64,000 bases of DNA from assembly GCA_947460245.1 (NCBI GenBank), contig CANHGL010000001.1, forward strand, positions 62,001 through 126,000, given 5' to 3'. This document shows positions 1 to 9,517 of the stretch, in pieces. The translations under genes and the position numbers were made by a program. The stretch's first letter is position 1, and each line of letters starts with the position of its first letter. The notes under the pieces are model-generated. The model ran no database searches and was not told the origin of the DNA. It worked only from the letters and a program-made list of their open reading frames with translations. Source of the DNA: Sphingobacteriales bacterium. Lineage in GTDB: Bacteria; Bacteroidota; Bacteroidia; Chitinophagales; JADIYW01.

Positions 1-299
1 ATTTTACCATCTTCCACTTTTCTACCTACGCGTGTAGCGTTTCCGCCCACAGACAATTTAAGGTTTGAAATATGGATAGGTGCTTCTTTTTTAACTATTC
101 CACCCTTTTGCTCTTGAGCATTAGGTTTTGTATGACGTGAAACGATTCGAACTCCTTGCACGATCGCTTTGTTTTCTGCAGGCAAAACTTCTAGAACCAC
201 ACCGCTCTTACCACGATCTTCTCCAGCAATAACGATAACGGTATCCCCTTTCTTTATTTTTAGTTTTGGCGCAAAACGTTTTTCTGTTGGTCTGCTCAT
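1..299 (-). CDS. rplX: 50S ribosomal protein L24, C-terminal end cut off
   Basis: Large-subunit protein L24, an early assembly protein that binds 23S rRNA. Reading down from the ATG at 299 gives a start [19 protein letters not shown], followed by a KOW-type segment ([16 protein letters not shown]) and the basic HTKPN stretch usual for L24. About 99 codons are visible and the frame is open to base 1, so the last residues lie outside the window. The ATG lies one base after the rplN stop, as expected in this operon. Identification is secure; completeness is not. Confidence 0.93.
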   Translation of the reverse strand, partial: MSRPTEKRFAPKLKIKKGDTVIVIAGEDRGKSGVVLEVLPAENKAIVQGVRIVSRHTKPNAQEQKGGIVKKEAPIHISNLKLSVGGNATRVGRKVEDGK

Positions 300-300
300 A

Positions 301-669
301 TTATAATACTTCTGGTGCTAATGAAATAATTTTCATAAAATCCTTATCCCGAAGCTCTCTTGCAACCGGGCCGAAGATACGCGTACCTCTAGGCTCATCC
401 TGATTATTTAACAACACAACTGCATTGTCATCAAAACGAATATATGTACCGTCCTTACGTTTGATTTCTTTCTTTACGCGAACAACTACCGCTTTAGATA
501 CCTGTTTCTTCTTTACGTTTCCACCTGGCATTGCCTCCTTAACAGATACCACAATTTTATCGCCAATAGACGCATATCTTGCTCTGGTACCTTTTAATAC
601 TCTGATGCAAAGTACTTCCTTAGCACCGCTGTTATCAGCTACTTTTAATCTTGATTCTTGTTGTACCAT
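301..669 (-). CDS. rplN: 50S ribosomal protein L14
   Basis: L14 of the large subunit, which sits at the subunit interface. The 122-residue product has the family's usual length and opening ([20 protein letters not shown]) and ends IISLAPEVL. It is separated from rpsQ by one base and from rplX by one base, so it is translated as part of the S10-spc block. Nothing unusual was seen. Confidence 0.98.
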   Translation of the reverse strand: MVQQESRLKVADNSGAKEVLCIRVLKGTRARYASIGDKIVVSVKEAMPGGNVKKKQVSKAVVVRVKKEIKRKDGTYIRFDDNAVVLLNNQDEPRGTRIFGPVARELRDKDFMKIISLAPEVL

Positions 670-670
670 G

Positions 671-955
671 TTATTTAGCCTTTTCTACTATTTCTAATAA
701 TCTCCATCTCTTAGTTGCACTCAACGGACGTGTTTCCATGATCTTCACGGTATCGCCGATGTTACATTCATTCTTCTCATCATGTGCATGGAACTTCTTC
801 GTTTTCTTTAAGAACTTGCCATACTTTGGATGTTTTAACTTACGAACAACCGATACTGTGATGGTCTTCTCCATTTTATTAGAAGTTACCACACCAATTC
901 TGGTTTTCCTTAGTTTTCTGTCTGCTGTTAATTCTAACTCCGTTGTCATCTGCAC
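671..955 (-). CDS. rpsQ: 30S ribosomal protein S17
   Basis: S17, a primary 16S rRNA binding protein of the small subunit. The 94-residue protein carries the family core [20 protein letters not shown] and the later [22 protein letters not shown] segment. A short N-terminal extension ([17 protein letters not shown]) precedes the core. It lies four bases after rpmC and one base before rplN. Confidence 0.97.
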   Translation of the reverse strand: MQMTTELELTADRKLRKTRIGVVTSNKMEKTITVSVVRKLKHPKYGKFLKKTKKFHAHDEKNECNIGDTVKIMETRPLSATKRWRLLEIVEKAK

Positions 956-959
956 TGAA

Positions 960-1169
960 TTATGCTTGTTTAGTTAATTGTCTTTTCTTCAATTCTGTCT
1001 GGATACGTGCAATGTGTCTTTTCGTTTCCTTTAATACATTGGTATTTTCCAGTGGTGTAACCGCGTGGTTGAAACGCAATTTAGTGAGTTTCATCTTAGT
1101 TGCTGACAATTCATTGTTCAGCTCTTCTGTACTCCATCCTGCTATTTCGCTATATACTATTGTTCCCAT
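960..1169 (-). CDS. rpmC: 50S ribosomal protein L29
   Basis: L29, a small helical protein near the peptide exit tunnel. The 69-residue product has the family pattern of two helices: [21 protein letters not shown] followed by the [17 protein letters not shown] segment. It follows rplP by ten bases and keeps the order rplP-rpmC-rpsQ. Length and context make the call firm. Confidence 0.95.
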   Translation of the reverse strand: MGTIVYSEIAGWSTEELNNELSATKMKLTKLRFNHAVTPLENTNVLKETKRHIARIQTELKKRQLTKQA

Positions 1170-1179
1170 TAGTTTTATT

Positions 1180-1605
1180 TTAAATCGTTGCGTCGTAATC
1201 TCTTCTGATAATAAATTTGGTAAGTACCGGTAATTTCTGAGCGGCTAACTTTAAAGACTCTTCAGCAATCTGCTTGGAAACGCCTTCAACCTCGAACAAG
1301 ATACGACCCGGCTTAACTACAGCTACCCAATGATCCAATGCACCTTTTCCTTTACCCATACGAACCTCAGCAGGCTTCTTGGTAATTGGCTTATCCGGGA
1401 AGATATTAATCCAAACCTTTCCTTCACGTTTCATATGTCTGGTTAAAGCAATACGTGCAGCTTCTATCTGACGATCCGTTACCCATGCTTCGTCTAATGA
1501 CTTCAATCCAAATGAACCAAATGATAGCTGCGAACCTCTGTGCGCAACGCCTTTCGACTTCATTTTATGGACTCTTCTAAATTTTACTCTTTTCGGTTGT
1601 AACAT
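1180..1605 (-). CDS. rplP: 50S ribosomal protein L16
   Basis: L16, placed near the peptidyl-transferase centre and the A-site tRNA elbow. The 141-residue protein begins [19 protein letters not shown] and contains the conserved [23 protein letters not shown] signature plus [17 protein letters not shown]. Its stop lies just upstream of rpmC, and it starts 23 bases after rpsC. Ordinary family member. Confidence 0.98.
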   Translation of the reverse strand: MLQPKRVKFRRVHKMKSKGVAHRGSQLSFGSFGLKSLDEAWVTDRQIEAARIALTRHMKREGKVWINIFPDKPITKKPAEVRMGKGKGALDHWVAVVKPGRILFEVEGVSKQIAEESLKLAAQKLPVLTKFIIRRDYDATI

Positions 1606-1628
1606 GACACCTTAATTATACTTGTTTA

Positions 1629-2426
1629 TTATTTTCTTTTAGTACCTCTAGCTTCAGTTCTTTCGCCTCTTGGTTTTCCCGCTCCTCCGCGTTTGTCACC
1701 TGGTCCACCACCTCTTCTGTCATCTCTTCTATCTCCGCGTCTTTCCTGTCCTCCCTTCTTGCTAGCTTCATCCATACCAATATTTGGAGATAAATCGCGT
1801 TTTGTGAATACTTCACCTTTACAGATCCATACCTTAACACCTATCTTACCGTAAATAGTTTCTGCTTCCTTCCAAGCGTAATCAATATCTGCACGGAAAG
1901 TATGCAATGGTGTACGTCCTTCTTTGTACTCCTCGCTTCGTGCCATTTCCGCTCCACCTAGACGACCTGAACATTTAATTTTAATCCCTTCAACTCCCAT
2001 ACGCATTGCTGATGCAATAGCCATCTTCACTGCACGTCTGAAATTCACACGCGCTTCCAATTGCTTACATACAGTCTCTCCTACTATAGCGGCATCTATT
2101 TCTGGTCTTCTAATTTCCACGATATTGATCTGAACATCTTTCTTAGTAAGCTTTTTTATTTCTTCCTTGATTCGATCTACTTCGTTTCCACCTTTACCTA
2201 TAATAATACCAGGGCGAGAAGTATTAATGGAGATAGTAATTCTATTTAGTGTTCTTTCGATAATTATCTTAGAGATACCACCTTTTTGAATACGTGCGTT
2301 CAGATATTTTCTGATCTTCTGATCTTCAATCAGTTTATCACTAAAATCTCTTCCGCCATACCAATTAGAATCCCATCCTCTGATGATTCCTAATCTGTTT
2401 ACTATCGGGTTAGCCTTTTGTCCCAT
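1629..2426 (-). CDS. rpsC: 30S ribosomal protein S3 with long Arg/Gly-rich tail
   Basis: S3, part of the mRNA entry tunnel of the small subunit. The KH domain shows [13 protein letters not shown] with the GKGG loop at residues 77-80, and the S3 C-terminal domain follows ([14 protein letters not shown], about residues 152-165). At 265 residues it is longer than the roughly 230 of Escherichia coli S3. The extra part, residues 220-265, is a low-complexity basic tail rich in Arg, Gly, Asp and Lys ([15 protein letters not shown] and onward), probably disordered and RNA-contacting. It lies between rplV and rplP. Confidence 0.97.
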   Translation of the reverse strand: MGQKANPIVNRLGIIRGWDSNWYGGRDFSDKLIEDQKIRKYLNARIQKGGISKIIIERTLNRITISINTSRPGIIIGKGGNEVDRIKEEIKKLTKKDVQINIVEIRRPEIDAAIVGETVCKQLEARVNFRRAVKMAIASAMRMGVEGIKIKCSGRLGGAEMARSEEYKEGRTPLHTFRADIDYAWKEAETIYGKIGVKVWICKGEVFTKRDLSPNIGMDEASKKGGQERRGDRRDDRRGGGPGDKRGGAGKPRGERTEARGTKRK

Positions 2427-2440
2427 TAATTATTTTTTAT

Positions 2441-2875
2441 TTAGTTTTCGTTATTTTCTTCTACTACTGTTTCTGCGTTAGCCACATTGCGACTTGCCAA
2501 TTGCACGGTAATGTGATTAGAACGCTTACGTATTCTATATGCTCTTCCTTGAGGAGCAGGCTGGAAACGTTTTAACATTCTTCCGCTGTCAATCGTAATT
2601 TGTTTGATAAACAACTCACTGTCTTCAGCTTTTGTATTAAATTTTTCTTCCCAGTTAGCTACCGCAGAACGAACCAATTTTTCTAATGTCTTAGAGGCAT
2701 GCTTTGTAGAAAATGTAAGTATATTCAATGCATCGAATACATCTTTCTCTCTAATTACGTCAGCCAATAATCTCATTTTACGAGGCGATGTAGGAACACC
2801 TGTATTCTTAACCTCACAAATAGTTTTCCTTGCTTCCTTACGCTTTTCAGCTACCAATCTTTTTCTTGCACCCAT
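2441..2875 (-). CDS. rplV: 50S ribosomal protein L22
   Basis: L22, whose long beta-hairpin lines the nascent-peptide tunnel. The 144-residue product contains the family core [18 protein letters not shown], the helical [21 protein letters not shown] stretch and the loop region [21 protein letters not shown] 20-residue basic N-terminus and an acidic C-terminal tail ([10 protein letters not shown]) extend the core. It lies eight bases after rpsS. Confidence 0.97.
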   Translation of the reverse strand: MGARKRLVAEKRKEARKTICEVKNTGVPTSPRKMRLLADVIREKDVFDALNILTFSTKHASKTLEKLVRSAVANWEEKFNTKAEDSELFIKQITIDSGRMLKRFQPAPQGRAYRIRKRSNHITVQLASRNVANAETVVEENNEN

Positions 2876-2883
2876 CGTTAATA

Positions 2884-3150
2884 TTATTTTCTGTTTCCTG
2901 AATGTCCTTTAAATTGTCTGGTAGGAGAAAATTCACCCAATTTATGTCCTACCATATTTTCTGTTACATATACCGGAATAAATTTATTTCCGTTGTGTAC
3001 TGCAAATGTATGTCCTACAAATTCCGGCGTAATCATAGAGGCTCTAGACCAAGTCTTGATTACCGTTTTTTTGCTGGAGGCGTTCATAGCATCTACCTTT
3101 GCTTGCAAATGGTAGGCTATATAAGGTCCCTTTTTTAAACTTCTTGCCAT
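2884..3150 (-). CDS. rpsS: 30S ribosomal protein S19
   Basis: S19 of the small-subunit head, which touches the ribosomal A-site finger. The 88-residue protein starts [16 protein letters not shown] and carries the conserved [18 protein letters not shown] and [18 protein letters not shown] motifs. It sits between rplB and rplV with short gaps. Ordinary. Confidence 0.98.
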   Translation of the reverse strand: MARSLKKGPYIAYHLQAKVDAMNASSKKTVIKTWSRASMITPEFVGHTFAVHNGNKFIPVYVTENMVGHKLGEFSPTRQFKGHSGNRK

Positions 3151-3162
3151 TCTCTTATCCTA

Positions 3163-3987
3163 TTATTTTGATTTCCTTGAGATAATAAATTTATTGGATG
3201 CCTTCGTCTTGTTTCTTGTCTTCAAGCCCTTAGAAGGAATACCTTTTCTTGAACGTGGATGACCACCTGAAGCTCTACCTTCACCACCACCCATCGGGTG
3301 ATCTACAGGGTTCATCGCTACAGGACGCGTACGAGGCCTTCTGCCTTTCCAACGGGATGCACCCGCCTTTCCAGCAACTATCAAGTTGTGATCTGAGTTA
3401 GAAACAGTACCGATGGTTGCTAAGCAAGTACCTAACACCATTCTAGCTTCTCCTGAAGGCAATTTAATTGCCACATATTTTCCATCCTTACCAGTTAACT
3501 GAGCAAATGTTCCTGCACTTCTACAGATAGTTGCTCCTTTACCCGGTTGTAATTCAATATTATGAATCACAGAACCTAAAGGCATATTAGCAATAGGAAG
3601 TGTGTTTCCTACTTCAGGAGCTACAGCTTTTCCAGATACTATTTCCTGACCAACCTTCAAGCCTTCCGGAGAAATGATATAACGTTTCTCACCATCCTTG
3701 TATACCACTAATGCGATAAATGCAGAACGGTTTGGATCGTACTCAATAGTCTTTACGGTTGCAGGGATATCAAATTTATTTCGTTTAAAGTCGATGATAC
3801 GATATTGTCTTTTATGACCACCACCGATGTAACGCATCGTCATTTCACCCTTTTGGTTACGACCACCTGATCTCTTATTGGGAACTACCAATGATTTTTC
3901 AGGCTCTCTTGTTGTAACTTCAGCATACGAATTTGTTATTCTGTATCTCAAACTCGGCGTTATCGGACTGTATTTTTTAGTTGACAT
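3163..3987 (-). CDS. rplB: 50S ribosomal protein L2
   Basis: L2, essential for subunit association and for building the peptidyl-transferase centre. The 274-residue protein shows [20 protein letters not shown] near residue 40 and the highly conserved C-terminal [17 protein letters not shown] segment, which includes the histidine region known from L2 function. Length matches the family. It lies between rplW and rpsS. Confidence 0.98.
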   Translation of the reverse strand: MSTKKYSPITPSLRYRITNSYAEVTTREPEKSLVVPNKRSGGRNQKGEMTMRYIGGGHKRQYRIIDFKRNKFDIPATVKTIEYDPNRSAFIALVVYKDGEKRYIISPEGLKVGQEIVSGKAVAPEVGNTLPIANMPLGSVIHNIELQPGKGATICRSAGTFAQLTGKDGKYVAIKLPSGEARMVLGTCLATIGTVSNSDHNLIVAGKAGASRWKGRRPRTRPVAMNPVDHPMGGGEGRASGGHPRSRKGIPSKGLKTRNKTKASNKFIISRKSK

Positions 3988-4007
3988 TGCTTAAATTTCG
4001 TTGTTGC

Positions 4008-4298
4008 TTAAATTTCGTTATAGAAGTCGATGGTTTCTCCAGATGCTATTTTAATAACAGCCTTCTTGTAACTTCCTTTTCTACCGGAGATTACCGCTTT
4101 CTTTGTATTACGGTTCTTCGGTTTTGAAGGCATCACTAAAGTGTTTACCTCTTCTACGTTCACGCCATACATTTTCTCTACCGCTTTCTTAATCTCTACC
4201 TTATTAGCCTTTTTGTCTACCAAAAAAGTATACTTACCTGATTTCTCAGATAGCGCAGACGCTTTTTCGGTGATCAAAGGTTTTTTTAGAACTTCCAT
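4008..4298 (-). CDS. rplW: 50S ribosomal protein L23
   Basis: L23, the docking site for trigger factor and signal recognition particle at the tunnel exit. The 96-residue product begins MEVLKKPLITEKASAL and has the family segment YTFLVDKKANKVEIKKAVE followed by YGVNVEEVNTLVMPSKPKN. It sits between rplD and rplB. Confidence 0.97.
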   Translation of the reverse strand: MEVLKKPLITEKASALSEKSGKYTFLVDKKANKVEIKKAVEKMYGVNVEEVNTLVMPSKPKNRNTKKAVISGRKGSYKKAVIKIASGETIDFYNEI

Positions 4299-4311
4299 GC
4301 TCTTTTATTTT

Positions 4312-4932
4312 TTATGAATTTGCAATTGCTTCCAATGATTTCTCACTAATCAAAATCATGCTGTTGTTCATGATGTCATACGTATTCAAATGTTCTGCCA
4401 ATGCAACACCGGCCCCTTGAATATTTCTGCTAGATAGATAAACACTGTCTACCAATTCCGGCAACACCAGCAATGATTTCTTATTCTCTAATCCAAAAGC
4501 TTTTAAGAAGCTGATATATTGTTTAGTCTTTGCAGAATCGAATGAAAAATCCTCAACAATTTTAATGCTGTTTCCTGCTGCTTTTACAGACAAGGCCGAA
4601 CATTTTGCCAAAGACTTTACTTTCTTGTTTAATTTAAAATCATAAGTACGCGGGCGAGGTCCGAAAATACGTGCACCACCTTTAAACAATGGACTTTTGA
4701 TACTTCCTTTTCTAGAACCACCTGTACCTTTTTGCTTATGTAGCTTTCTTGTAGAACCTGATAACTCAGATTTTTCCAATGTCTTGTGTGTACCACTTCT
4801 TCTGCCAGCTAAATATTGCTTAACAGCAAGGTAAATAACATGCTCATTTGGCTCTATCCCAAAGATAGCATCTGACAACTCCACTGTTCTTCCAGTAGCT
4901 TGTCCGTTTACATTATATACTTCTGCTTTCAT
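4312..4932 (-). CDS. rplD: 50S ribosomal protein L4
   Basis: L4, whose extended loop reaches into the exit tunnel and which regulates its own operon in some bacteria. The 206-residue protein contains the loop signature KLHKQKGTGGSRKGSIKSP followed by FKGGARIFGPRPRTYDFKLN. Length is normal. It lies 13 bases before rplW and 11 bases after rplC. No sequence evidence bears on L4-mediated autoregulation here. Confidence 0.98.
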   Translation of the reverse strand: MKAEVYNVNGQATGRTVELSDAIFGIEPNEHVIYLAVKQYLAGRRSGTHKTLEKSELSGSTRKLHKQKGTGGSRKGSIKSPLFKGGARIFGPRPRTYDFKLNKKVKSLAKCSALSVKAAGNSIKIVEDFSFDSAKTKQYISFLKAFGLENKKSLLVLPELVDSVYLSSRNIQGAGVALAEHLNTYDIMNNSMILISEKSLEAIANS

Positions 4933-4943
4933 CTCTGATATGC

Positions 4944-5564
4944 TTATTTCTTCTTCTCAATAATTATATAAGAACCGTTGTGACCAGGAATTGAACCTCT
5001 TACTATAATAGTATTTTCTTCCGGCAACACTTTTATTACTTTAATATTTAATTCTTTCACTTGGTCTGTTCCCATTCTACCGCCCATCTTCATGCCTTTC
5101 ATTACACGAGCAGGTGTAGAACAAGCTCCCAAAGAACCTGGAGCACGTAAACGGTTATGCTGACCGTGTGTTTGACCACCAACTCCAGCAAATCCATGAC
5201 GCTTTACAACACCTTGAAATCCTTTTCCCTTAGACGTTCCGGTAATGGAAACGCTTTCTCCTTCTTTGATTAATTCTGAAGTTACGACATCACCTACATT
5301 CAGGTCGTCCATTCCTCTGAACTCTACCAATTTAGATTTTGGAGCCGCTCCAGACTTCTCAAAGTGTTTTTTCATCGGCTTGGTGGTATTCTTTTCTTTC
5401 TTATCACCAAAGCCTAATTGTACTGCATCGTAACCATCTTTGTCTTTAGACTTTTTCTGCGTTACTACGCAAGGACCAGCCTGAATAACTGTGCAAGGGA
5501 TAATTATACCACCTTCACCGAATATACTGGTCATACCTACTTTTGTTCCTATTAATCCTGCCAT
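4944..5564 (-). CDS. rplC: 50S ribosomal protein L3
   Basis: L3, an assembly initiator that reaches towards the peptidyl-transferase centre. The 206-residue protein starts [19 protein letters not shown] and carries [20 protein letters not shown] and [19 protein letters not shown], the central extension signature. The glutamine in GGQTHG is at the position methylated by PrmB in Escherichia coli. It lies six bases after rpsJ. Confidence 0.98.
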   Translation of the reverse strand: MAGLIGTKVGMTSIFGEGGIIIPCTVIQAGPCVVTQKKSKDKDGYDAVQLGFGDKKEKNTTKPMKKHFEKSGAAPKSKLVEFRGMDDLNVGDVVTSELIKEGESVSITGTSKGKGFQGVVKRHGFAGVGGQTHGQHNRLRAPGSLGACSTPARVMKGMKMGGRMGTDQVKELNIKVIKVLPEENTIIVRGSIPGHNGSYIIIEKKK

Positions 5565-5570
5565 GACTTA

Positions 5571-5876
5571 TTACACTTTAATTTCTACATCAACACCACT
5601 TGGTAATTCTAATTTCATTAGGGCGTCTACAGTCTTTGGTGTTGCACTGTAGATATCCAATAATCTTTTATACGTACACAATTTGAATTGCTCTCTTGCT
5701 ACCTTGTTTACGTGTGGTGATTTCAACACCGTAAAGATTTTCTTGTTGGTAGGCAATGGAATTGGACCTGTTACGACCGCACCCGCACTGCGTACTGTTT
5801 TTACGATTTTCTCAGCAGACTTGTCTACCAAGTTGTGATCGTAAGATTTTAATTTTATTCTAATTTTTTGTGCCAT
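5571..5876 (-). CDS. rpsJ: 30S ribosomal protein S10
   Basis: S10 of the small-subunit head; it also pairs with NusB in antitermination. The 101-residue protein has [20 protein letters not shown] at its start and the conserved [21 protein letters not shown] loop region. It follows fusA after 14 bases, with no tuf gene between, so the classical str and S10 operons are joined here. Confidence 0.98.
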   Translation of the reverse strand: MAQKIRIKLKSYDHNLVDKSAEKIVKTVRSAGAVVTGPIPLPTNKKIFTVLKSPHVNKVAREQFKLCTYKRLLDIYSATPKTVDALMKLELPSGVDVEIKV

Positions 5877-5890
5877 GATATATCTATCTA

Positions 5891-7996
5891 TTAGTCTGCT
5901 TTTACTTTAGATTTTGATTTTGATATTACCTGTTCAGTAATATTGTTTGGAGCTTGTGCATAGTGAGAAAATTCCATGATGGAAGTTGCTCTACCTGATG
6001 TTATTGTTCTCAAGTCTGTTACATAACCAAACATTTCAGACAATGGAACTTTAGCCTTGATGACATTTGCATTGTTTTTCATCTCCATGCCTTCCATCAT
6101 ACCACGACGACGATTCAAGTCACCAACTACATCTCCTGTATTTTCTTCTGGTGTAATTACTTCCAATTTCATGATAGGCTCCAATAGAATTGGATTTGCC
6201 TTTTTACATGCCTCACGGAAAGCAAACTTTGCAGCCTGCTCGAAAGAGAATGAATCAGAGTCTACTTGGTGGAAAGATCCATCATGTAAACGCACCTTCA
6301 TGCTTGGCACTTCGTAACCCGCTAAAACACCTGCTTTCATTGCTTCTCTGAAGCCTTTTTCTACAGATGGTATAAACTCACGCGGAATAGAACCACCAAA
6401 AATATCATTGACAAACTCTAATCCTTCCTTACCCTCATCTCCAGGTCCAATTTCTACCTGAATATCTGCAAACTTACCACGACCACCAGACTGTTTAGCA
6501 TATTTTTCTCTATGATCAATTCTTTGTGTAATCGTCTCTTTATAATTTACCTGAGGTGCACCTTGGTTACACTCTACCTTAAATTCACGCAATAAGCGGT
6601 CAACAATAATTTCCAAGTGTAACTCGCCCATTCCACTGATTACCGTCTGAGCAGTATCTTCATCATATCGCACTTTGAATGTTGGATCTTCTTCTGCAAG
6701 CTTACCTAATGCCATACCTAACTTATCGGCATCTTTTTGCGTCTTAGGTTCAATTGCCAAACCGATTACAGGATCTGGGAACTTCATTGACTCCAAGACA
6801 ATAGGTGAATTCTCTGCACACAATGTATCTCCTGTTCTGATATCCTTAAATCCTACAACCGCACCAATATCTCCCGCACCTAATTTATCGATTGGATTCT
6901 GTTTGTTGGCGTGCATCTGAAAAATACGAGATATACGCTCCTTATTCCCAGTTCTTGTATTTAACACATAAGAACCTGCATCCAGCATTCCTGCATAAAC
7001 ACGTGTAAATGCTAAACGTCCAACATAAGGATCTGTTGCAATTTTAAATGCTAATGCCGTGAAAGGCTCATCGTAGCTAGGCTTACGAATAACTTCAACG
7101 CCAGTATCCGGGTGTGTTCCAATGATATTTGGTCTATCTAAAGGACTTGGCATCAACTCCATTACTAAATCTAGCATGGTTTGAACACCCTTATCTTTGA
7201 AAGATGAACCACAAAGCATCGGAACTATTTTCATGTCCAGACATGCTGCACGGAGTGCATCTAAAATTTCTCTTTCCGTAATCGATGTAGGATCTTCAAA
7301 GAATTTCTCCATCAATTTATCATCGTACTCAGATACTGCTTCTAATAATTTTTCTCTCCACTCAGTTGCTTCCTCTACCATATCTGCAGGGATGTCAATA
7401 ACATCATAAGTCATCCCTCTATCTTGTTCGTTCCAAACAATACCACGGAAGTTAATCAAGTCAACTACACCCTTAAATGTATCTTCAGAGCCAATTGGCA
7501 ATTGAAGAGGAACTGCATTAGAACCCAACATTTTCTTAACCTGCTCTACCACCATAAGGAAGTCAGCACCAGCTCTATCCATCTTATTTACGAATCCTAA
7601 ACGAGCAACATTGTAGTTATTCGCTAATCGCCAGTTCGTTTCAGATTGTGGCTCTACACCGTCTACAGCGGAGAATAAGAAAACTAATCCATCTAATACT
7701 CTCAATGAACGATTCACCTCTACGGTGAAATCAACGTGTCCAGGAGTATCTATAATATTCACGTGATAGTCGCCACCTCTATATTTCCAAGCAACAGTAG
7801 TAGCAGCCGAAGTGATGGTAATACCACGCTCTGCCTCTTGCACCATCCAGTCCATAGTAGAAGCACCATCATGCACCTCTCCAATTTTATGGTTTACACC
7901 TGCATAGTAAAGGATACGCTCTGTAGTCGTAGTCTTACCTGCATCGATGTGTGCTGCAATACCAATGTTTCTTGTATATTTTAAATCGCGTGCCAT
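5891..7996 (-). CDS. fusA: Translation elongation factor G
   Basis: GTPase that drives translocation of tRNA and mRNA and, with RRF, recycles ribosomes. The 701-residue product has the G1 motif AHIDAGKT at residues 15-22, switch II DTPGH at 83-87 and NKMD at 137-140, followed by domains II to [13 protein letters not shown] and [14 protein letters not shown] mark domain IV. Length is standard for the main EF-G. It lies between rpsG and rpsJ in the str gene order, which supports the housekeeping copy. Confidence 0.98.
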   Translation of the reverse strand: MARDLKYTRNIGIAAHIDAGKTTTTERILYYAGVNHKIGEVHDGASTMDWMVQEAERGITITSAATTVAWKYRGGDYHVNIIDTPGHVDFTVEVNRSLRVLDGLVFLFSAVDGVEPQSETNWRLANNYNVARLGFVNKMDRAGADFLMVVEQVKKMLGSNAVPLQLPIGSEDTFKGVVDLINFRGIVWNEQDRGMTYDVIDIPADMVEEATEWREKLLEAVSEYDDKLMEKFFEDPTSITEREILDALRAACLDMKIVPMLCGSSFKDKGVQTMLDLVMELMPSPLDRPNIIGTHPDTGVEVIRKPSYDEPFTALAFKIATDPYVGRLAFTRVYAGMLDAGSYVLNTRTGNKERISRIFQMHANKQNPIDKLGAGDIGAVVGFKDIRTGDTLCAENSPIVLESMKFPDPVIGLAIEPKTQKDADKLGMALGKLAEEDPTFKVRYDEDTAQTVISGMGELHLEIIVDRLLREFKVECNQGAPQVNYKETITQRIDHREKYAKQSGGRGKFADIQVEIGPGDEGKEGLEFVNDIFGGSIPREFIPSVEKGFREAMKAGVLAGYEVPSMKVRLHDGSFHQVDSDSFSFEQAAKFAFREACKKANPILLEPIMKLEVITPEENTGDVVGDLNRRRGMMEGMEMKNNANVIKAKVPLSEMFGYVTDLRTITSGRATSIMEFSHYAQAPNNITEQVISKSKSKVKAD

Positions 7997-8027
7997 TTCG
8001 TGTCTTACTTAATATTGTTTTTTCTGC

Positions 8028-8495
8028 TTAAACTTTGAAATGAGAGAATGCCTTATTAGCCTCTGCCATCTTGTGTGTATCTTCTTTTCTTTTTACTGCT
8101 GCACCTTCACCTTTAGAAGCTGCAAGTAATTCTGCTGCCAACTTATCGCCCATAGATTTCCCGTTTCTCTTACGAGCAAACTGAATCAACCAACGAATGG
8201 TCATAAATATCTTTCTATCTTCACGGATAGGGGTTGGAATCTGGAAAGTAGCACCACCAATTCTACGGCTCTTTACTTCTACCGCCGGCTGCGCATTTTC
8301 CATTGCTTTTCTCCAGATATCGTATCCTTCTTCGTTAGTAGATTTCTTGATACGCTCCATAGCTTCGTAAAATGAAGTATAGGCAGTGCTTTTCTTACCG
8401 CCAATCATTAAGTTGTTTACAAAGCGAGTAATCAAAGGATCACCGTAAACCGGATCTGGTGCTAGATATCTTTTCTTTGCTTTTTGCTTTCTCAT
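8028..8495 (-). CDS. rpsG: 30S ribosomal protein S7
   Basis: S7, the primary assembly protein of the small-subunit head. The 155-residue protein begins MRKQKAKKRYLAPDPVYGDP and contains the conserved NLMIGGKKSTAY and KSRRIGGATFQIPTPIREDR segments. It lies 41 bases after rpsL, a small gap that could hold a regulatory site of the kind S7 uses in Escherichia coli, although I see no clear structure in it. Confidence 0.98.
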   Translation of the reverse strand: MRKQKAKKRYLAPDPVYGDPLITRFVNNLMIGGKKSTAYTSFYEAMERIKKSTNEEGYDIWRKAMENAQPAVEVKSRRIGGATFQIPTPIREDRKIFMTIRWLIQFARKRNGKSMGDKLAAELLAASKGEGAAVKRKEDTHKMAEANKAFSHFKV

Positions 8496-8536
8496 TGTTA
8501 TTTATTTTGGATAGATGCTTTTAGGCATCTGCACAA

Positions 8537-8944
8537 TTATTTTTTACCTTTTCCTGCCGGTGCAGCTGCGCCAGCTTTTGCTTTCTTAGTTCCGTATTTT
8601 GAACGGCTTTTTTGCCTGTTATTCACCCCTGCTGTATCCAGTGCACCACGAACGATATGGTAACGTACACCCGGTAAATCTTTAACACGACCACCACGAA
8701 TCATTACGATAGAGTGCTCCTGAAGATTATGACCTTCCCCTGGAATGTAAGCAATTACCTCAAATTTGTTGGTTAAACGCACCTTTGCCACTTTACGCAA
8801 AGCCGAATTCGGTTTTTTAGGAGTTGTAGTATACACACGTGTACACACTCCTCTGCGTTGTGGACAGGAGTCTAAGGCCCTTGATTTTGAAGACCAGCTC
8901 AGCTCCTGTCTTCCTTTTCTTACTAACTGTTGAATTGTAGGCAT
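8537..8944 (-). CDS. rpsL: 30S ribosomal protein S12
   Basis: S12, part of the decoding centre. The 135-residue protein has [11 protein letters not shown] with lysines at residues 43 and 44 and [11 protein letters not shown] with lysine 88. These are the residues changed in classical streptomycin-resistant mutants, and here they are the sensitive form. The C-terminal tail ([16 protein letters not shown]) is Ala/Lys-rich. It is the first gene of the operon and follows a structured leader of about 160 nt. Confidence 0.98.
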   Translation of the reverse strand: MPTIQQLVRKGRQELSWSSKSRALDSCPQRRGVCTRVYTTTPKKPNSALRKVAKVRLTNKFEVIAYIPGEGHNLQEHSIVMIRGGRVKDLPGVRYHIVRGALDTAGVNNRQKSRSKYGTKKAKAGAAAPAGKGKK

Positions 8945-9104
8945 TCTTTACTCTTTAATTTTTTTTGAACTGCTGTAGCAAGTTAGTATGTAAGAGTACC
9001 AAGTGAATGAGCCCGAAAGGGCTTATTTTTTGTAGTCTTACCTTCCCTGTGAAGGCAGTAACTACAGAAAGAAGCTTGAAAAAATCATAACTTCTCCTCT
9101 GAAG
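8945..9104 (-). promoter_or_regulatory. Structured leader RNA of the ribosomal operon (candidate)
   Basis: Untranslated stretch between the proposed transcription start and rpsL. It contains two clear inverted repeats. At 9031-9066 an outer 6-bp stem (TGTAGT at 9031-9036 with ACTACA at 9061-9066) encloses an inner 5-bp stem (CCTTC at 9041-9045 with GAAGG at 9051-9055). At 9008-9025 GCCC/GGGC arms enclose a GAAA loop (plus-strand reading). Such a leader could bind a ribosomal protein for feedback control; that is inference. I do not recognise it as a named RNA family. Confidence 0.45.
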
Positions 9105-9110
9105 TGGGCG

Positions 9111-9118
9111 CAAATATA
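9111..9118 (-). promoter_or_regulatory. -7 promoter box of the ribosomal operon
   Basis: The minus strand reads TATATTTG, a full match to the Bacteroidota -7 consensus TAnnTTTG. Transcription would begin about 9107-9104, leaving a leader of about 160 nt before rpsL. A TTG on the minus strand at 9133-9131 is only 12 bases upstream of the box, shorter than the usual 18-20, so the -33 element is uncertain. Confidence 0.6.
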
Positions 9119-9507
9119 GAAATTAATTCCCAATTGTGGAAAATTATTGCATGTTAATTTGGGATTAAAAATTAATTAAGTGGTAGAATGGCCTGAAAAA
9201 CGCACCTTATTCCATTTCAATAAATTGATAATCAACAAAATACAAATATTAATGAAGAGAAATGTGCTTCTTAATTATTTTATAAGCGATGAATAATTCT
9301 CGCTTCAACGACTTAAAAGAATTAAAATACTTACCGTTGGCTGAATTTTAGATAATTGAGGCCACAAATTACTAATCATTTGACTCAGTATTAAATAATA
9401 CAAACAAAGTGTCTGTCGGCTGTTTAAACAAGCTATTTGTTATCAATATCTTAAGGTAATCCGTTTTCAAGCGGGGCAGCAAACTAAATACTAATTTTAC
9501 AGCGTTA
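9119..9507. other. AT-rich intergenic region without a gene
   Basis: About 390 bases between the divergent ribosomal operon and the DUF5686 gene. I see no open frame of credible length, no tRNA-like T-loop motif, and no repeat. Its ends hold the two outward promoters. Confidence 0.6.
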
Positions 9508-9515
9508 TACCTTTA
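9508..9515 (+). promoter_or_regulatory. -7-like box placing the start at the GTG of 9518
   Basis: TACCTTTA, one base from the consensus TAnnTTTG. It ends two bases before the GTG at 9518, so the mRNA would begin at or next to the start codon. This supports the GTG as the real start and a leaderless message. Confidence 0.45.
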
Positions 9516-9517
9516 TC

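Noticed and set aside
9008-9035. Terminator on the plus strand (GCCC/GGGC hairpin with T-run)
   Set aside because: No plus-strand gene ends upstream; the stem lies in the rpsL leader and is reported there instead.
8945-9517. Hidden tRNA or small gene in the largest gap
   Set aside because: No T-loop motif or acceptor pairing and no open frame with credible start; only leader stems and promoters.
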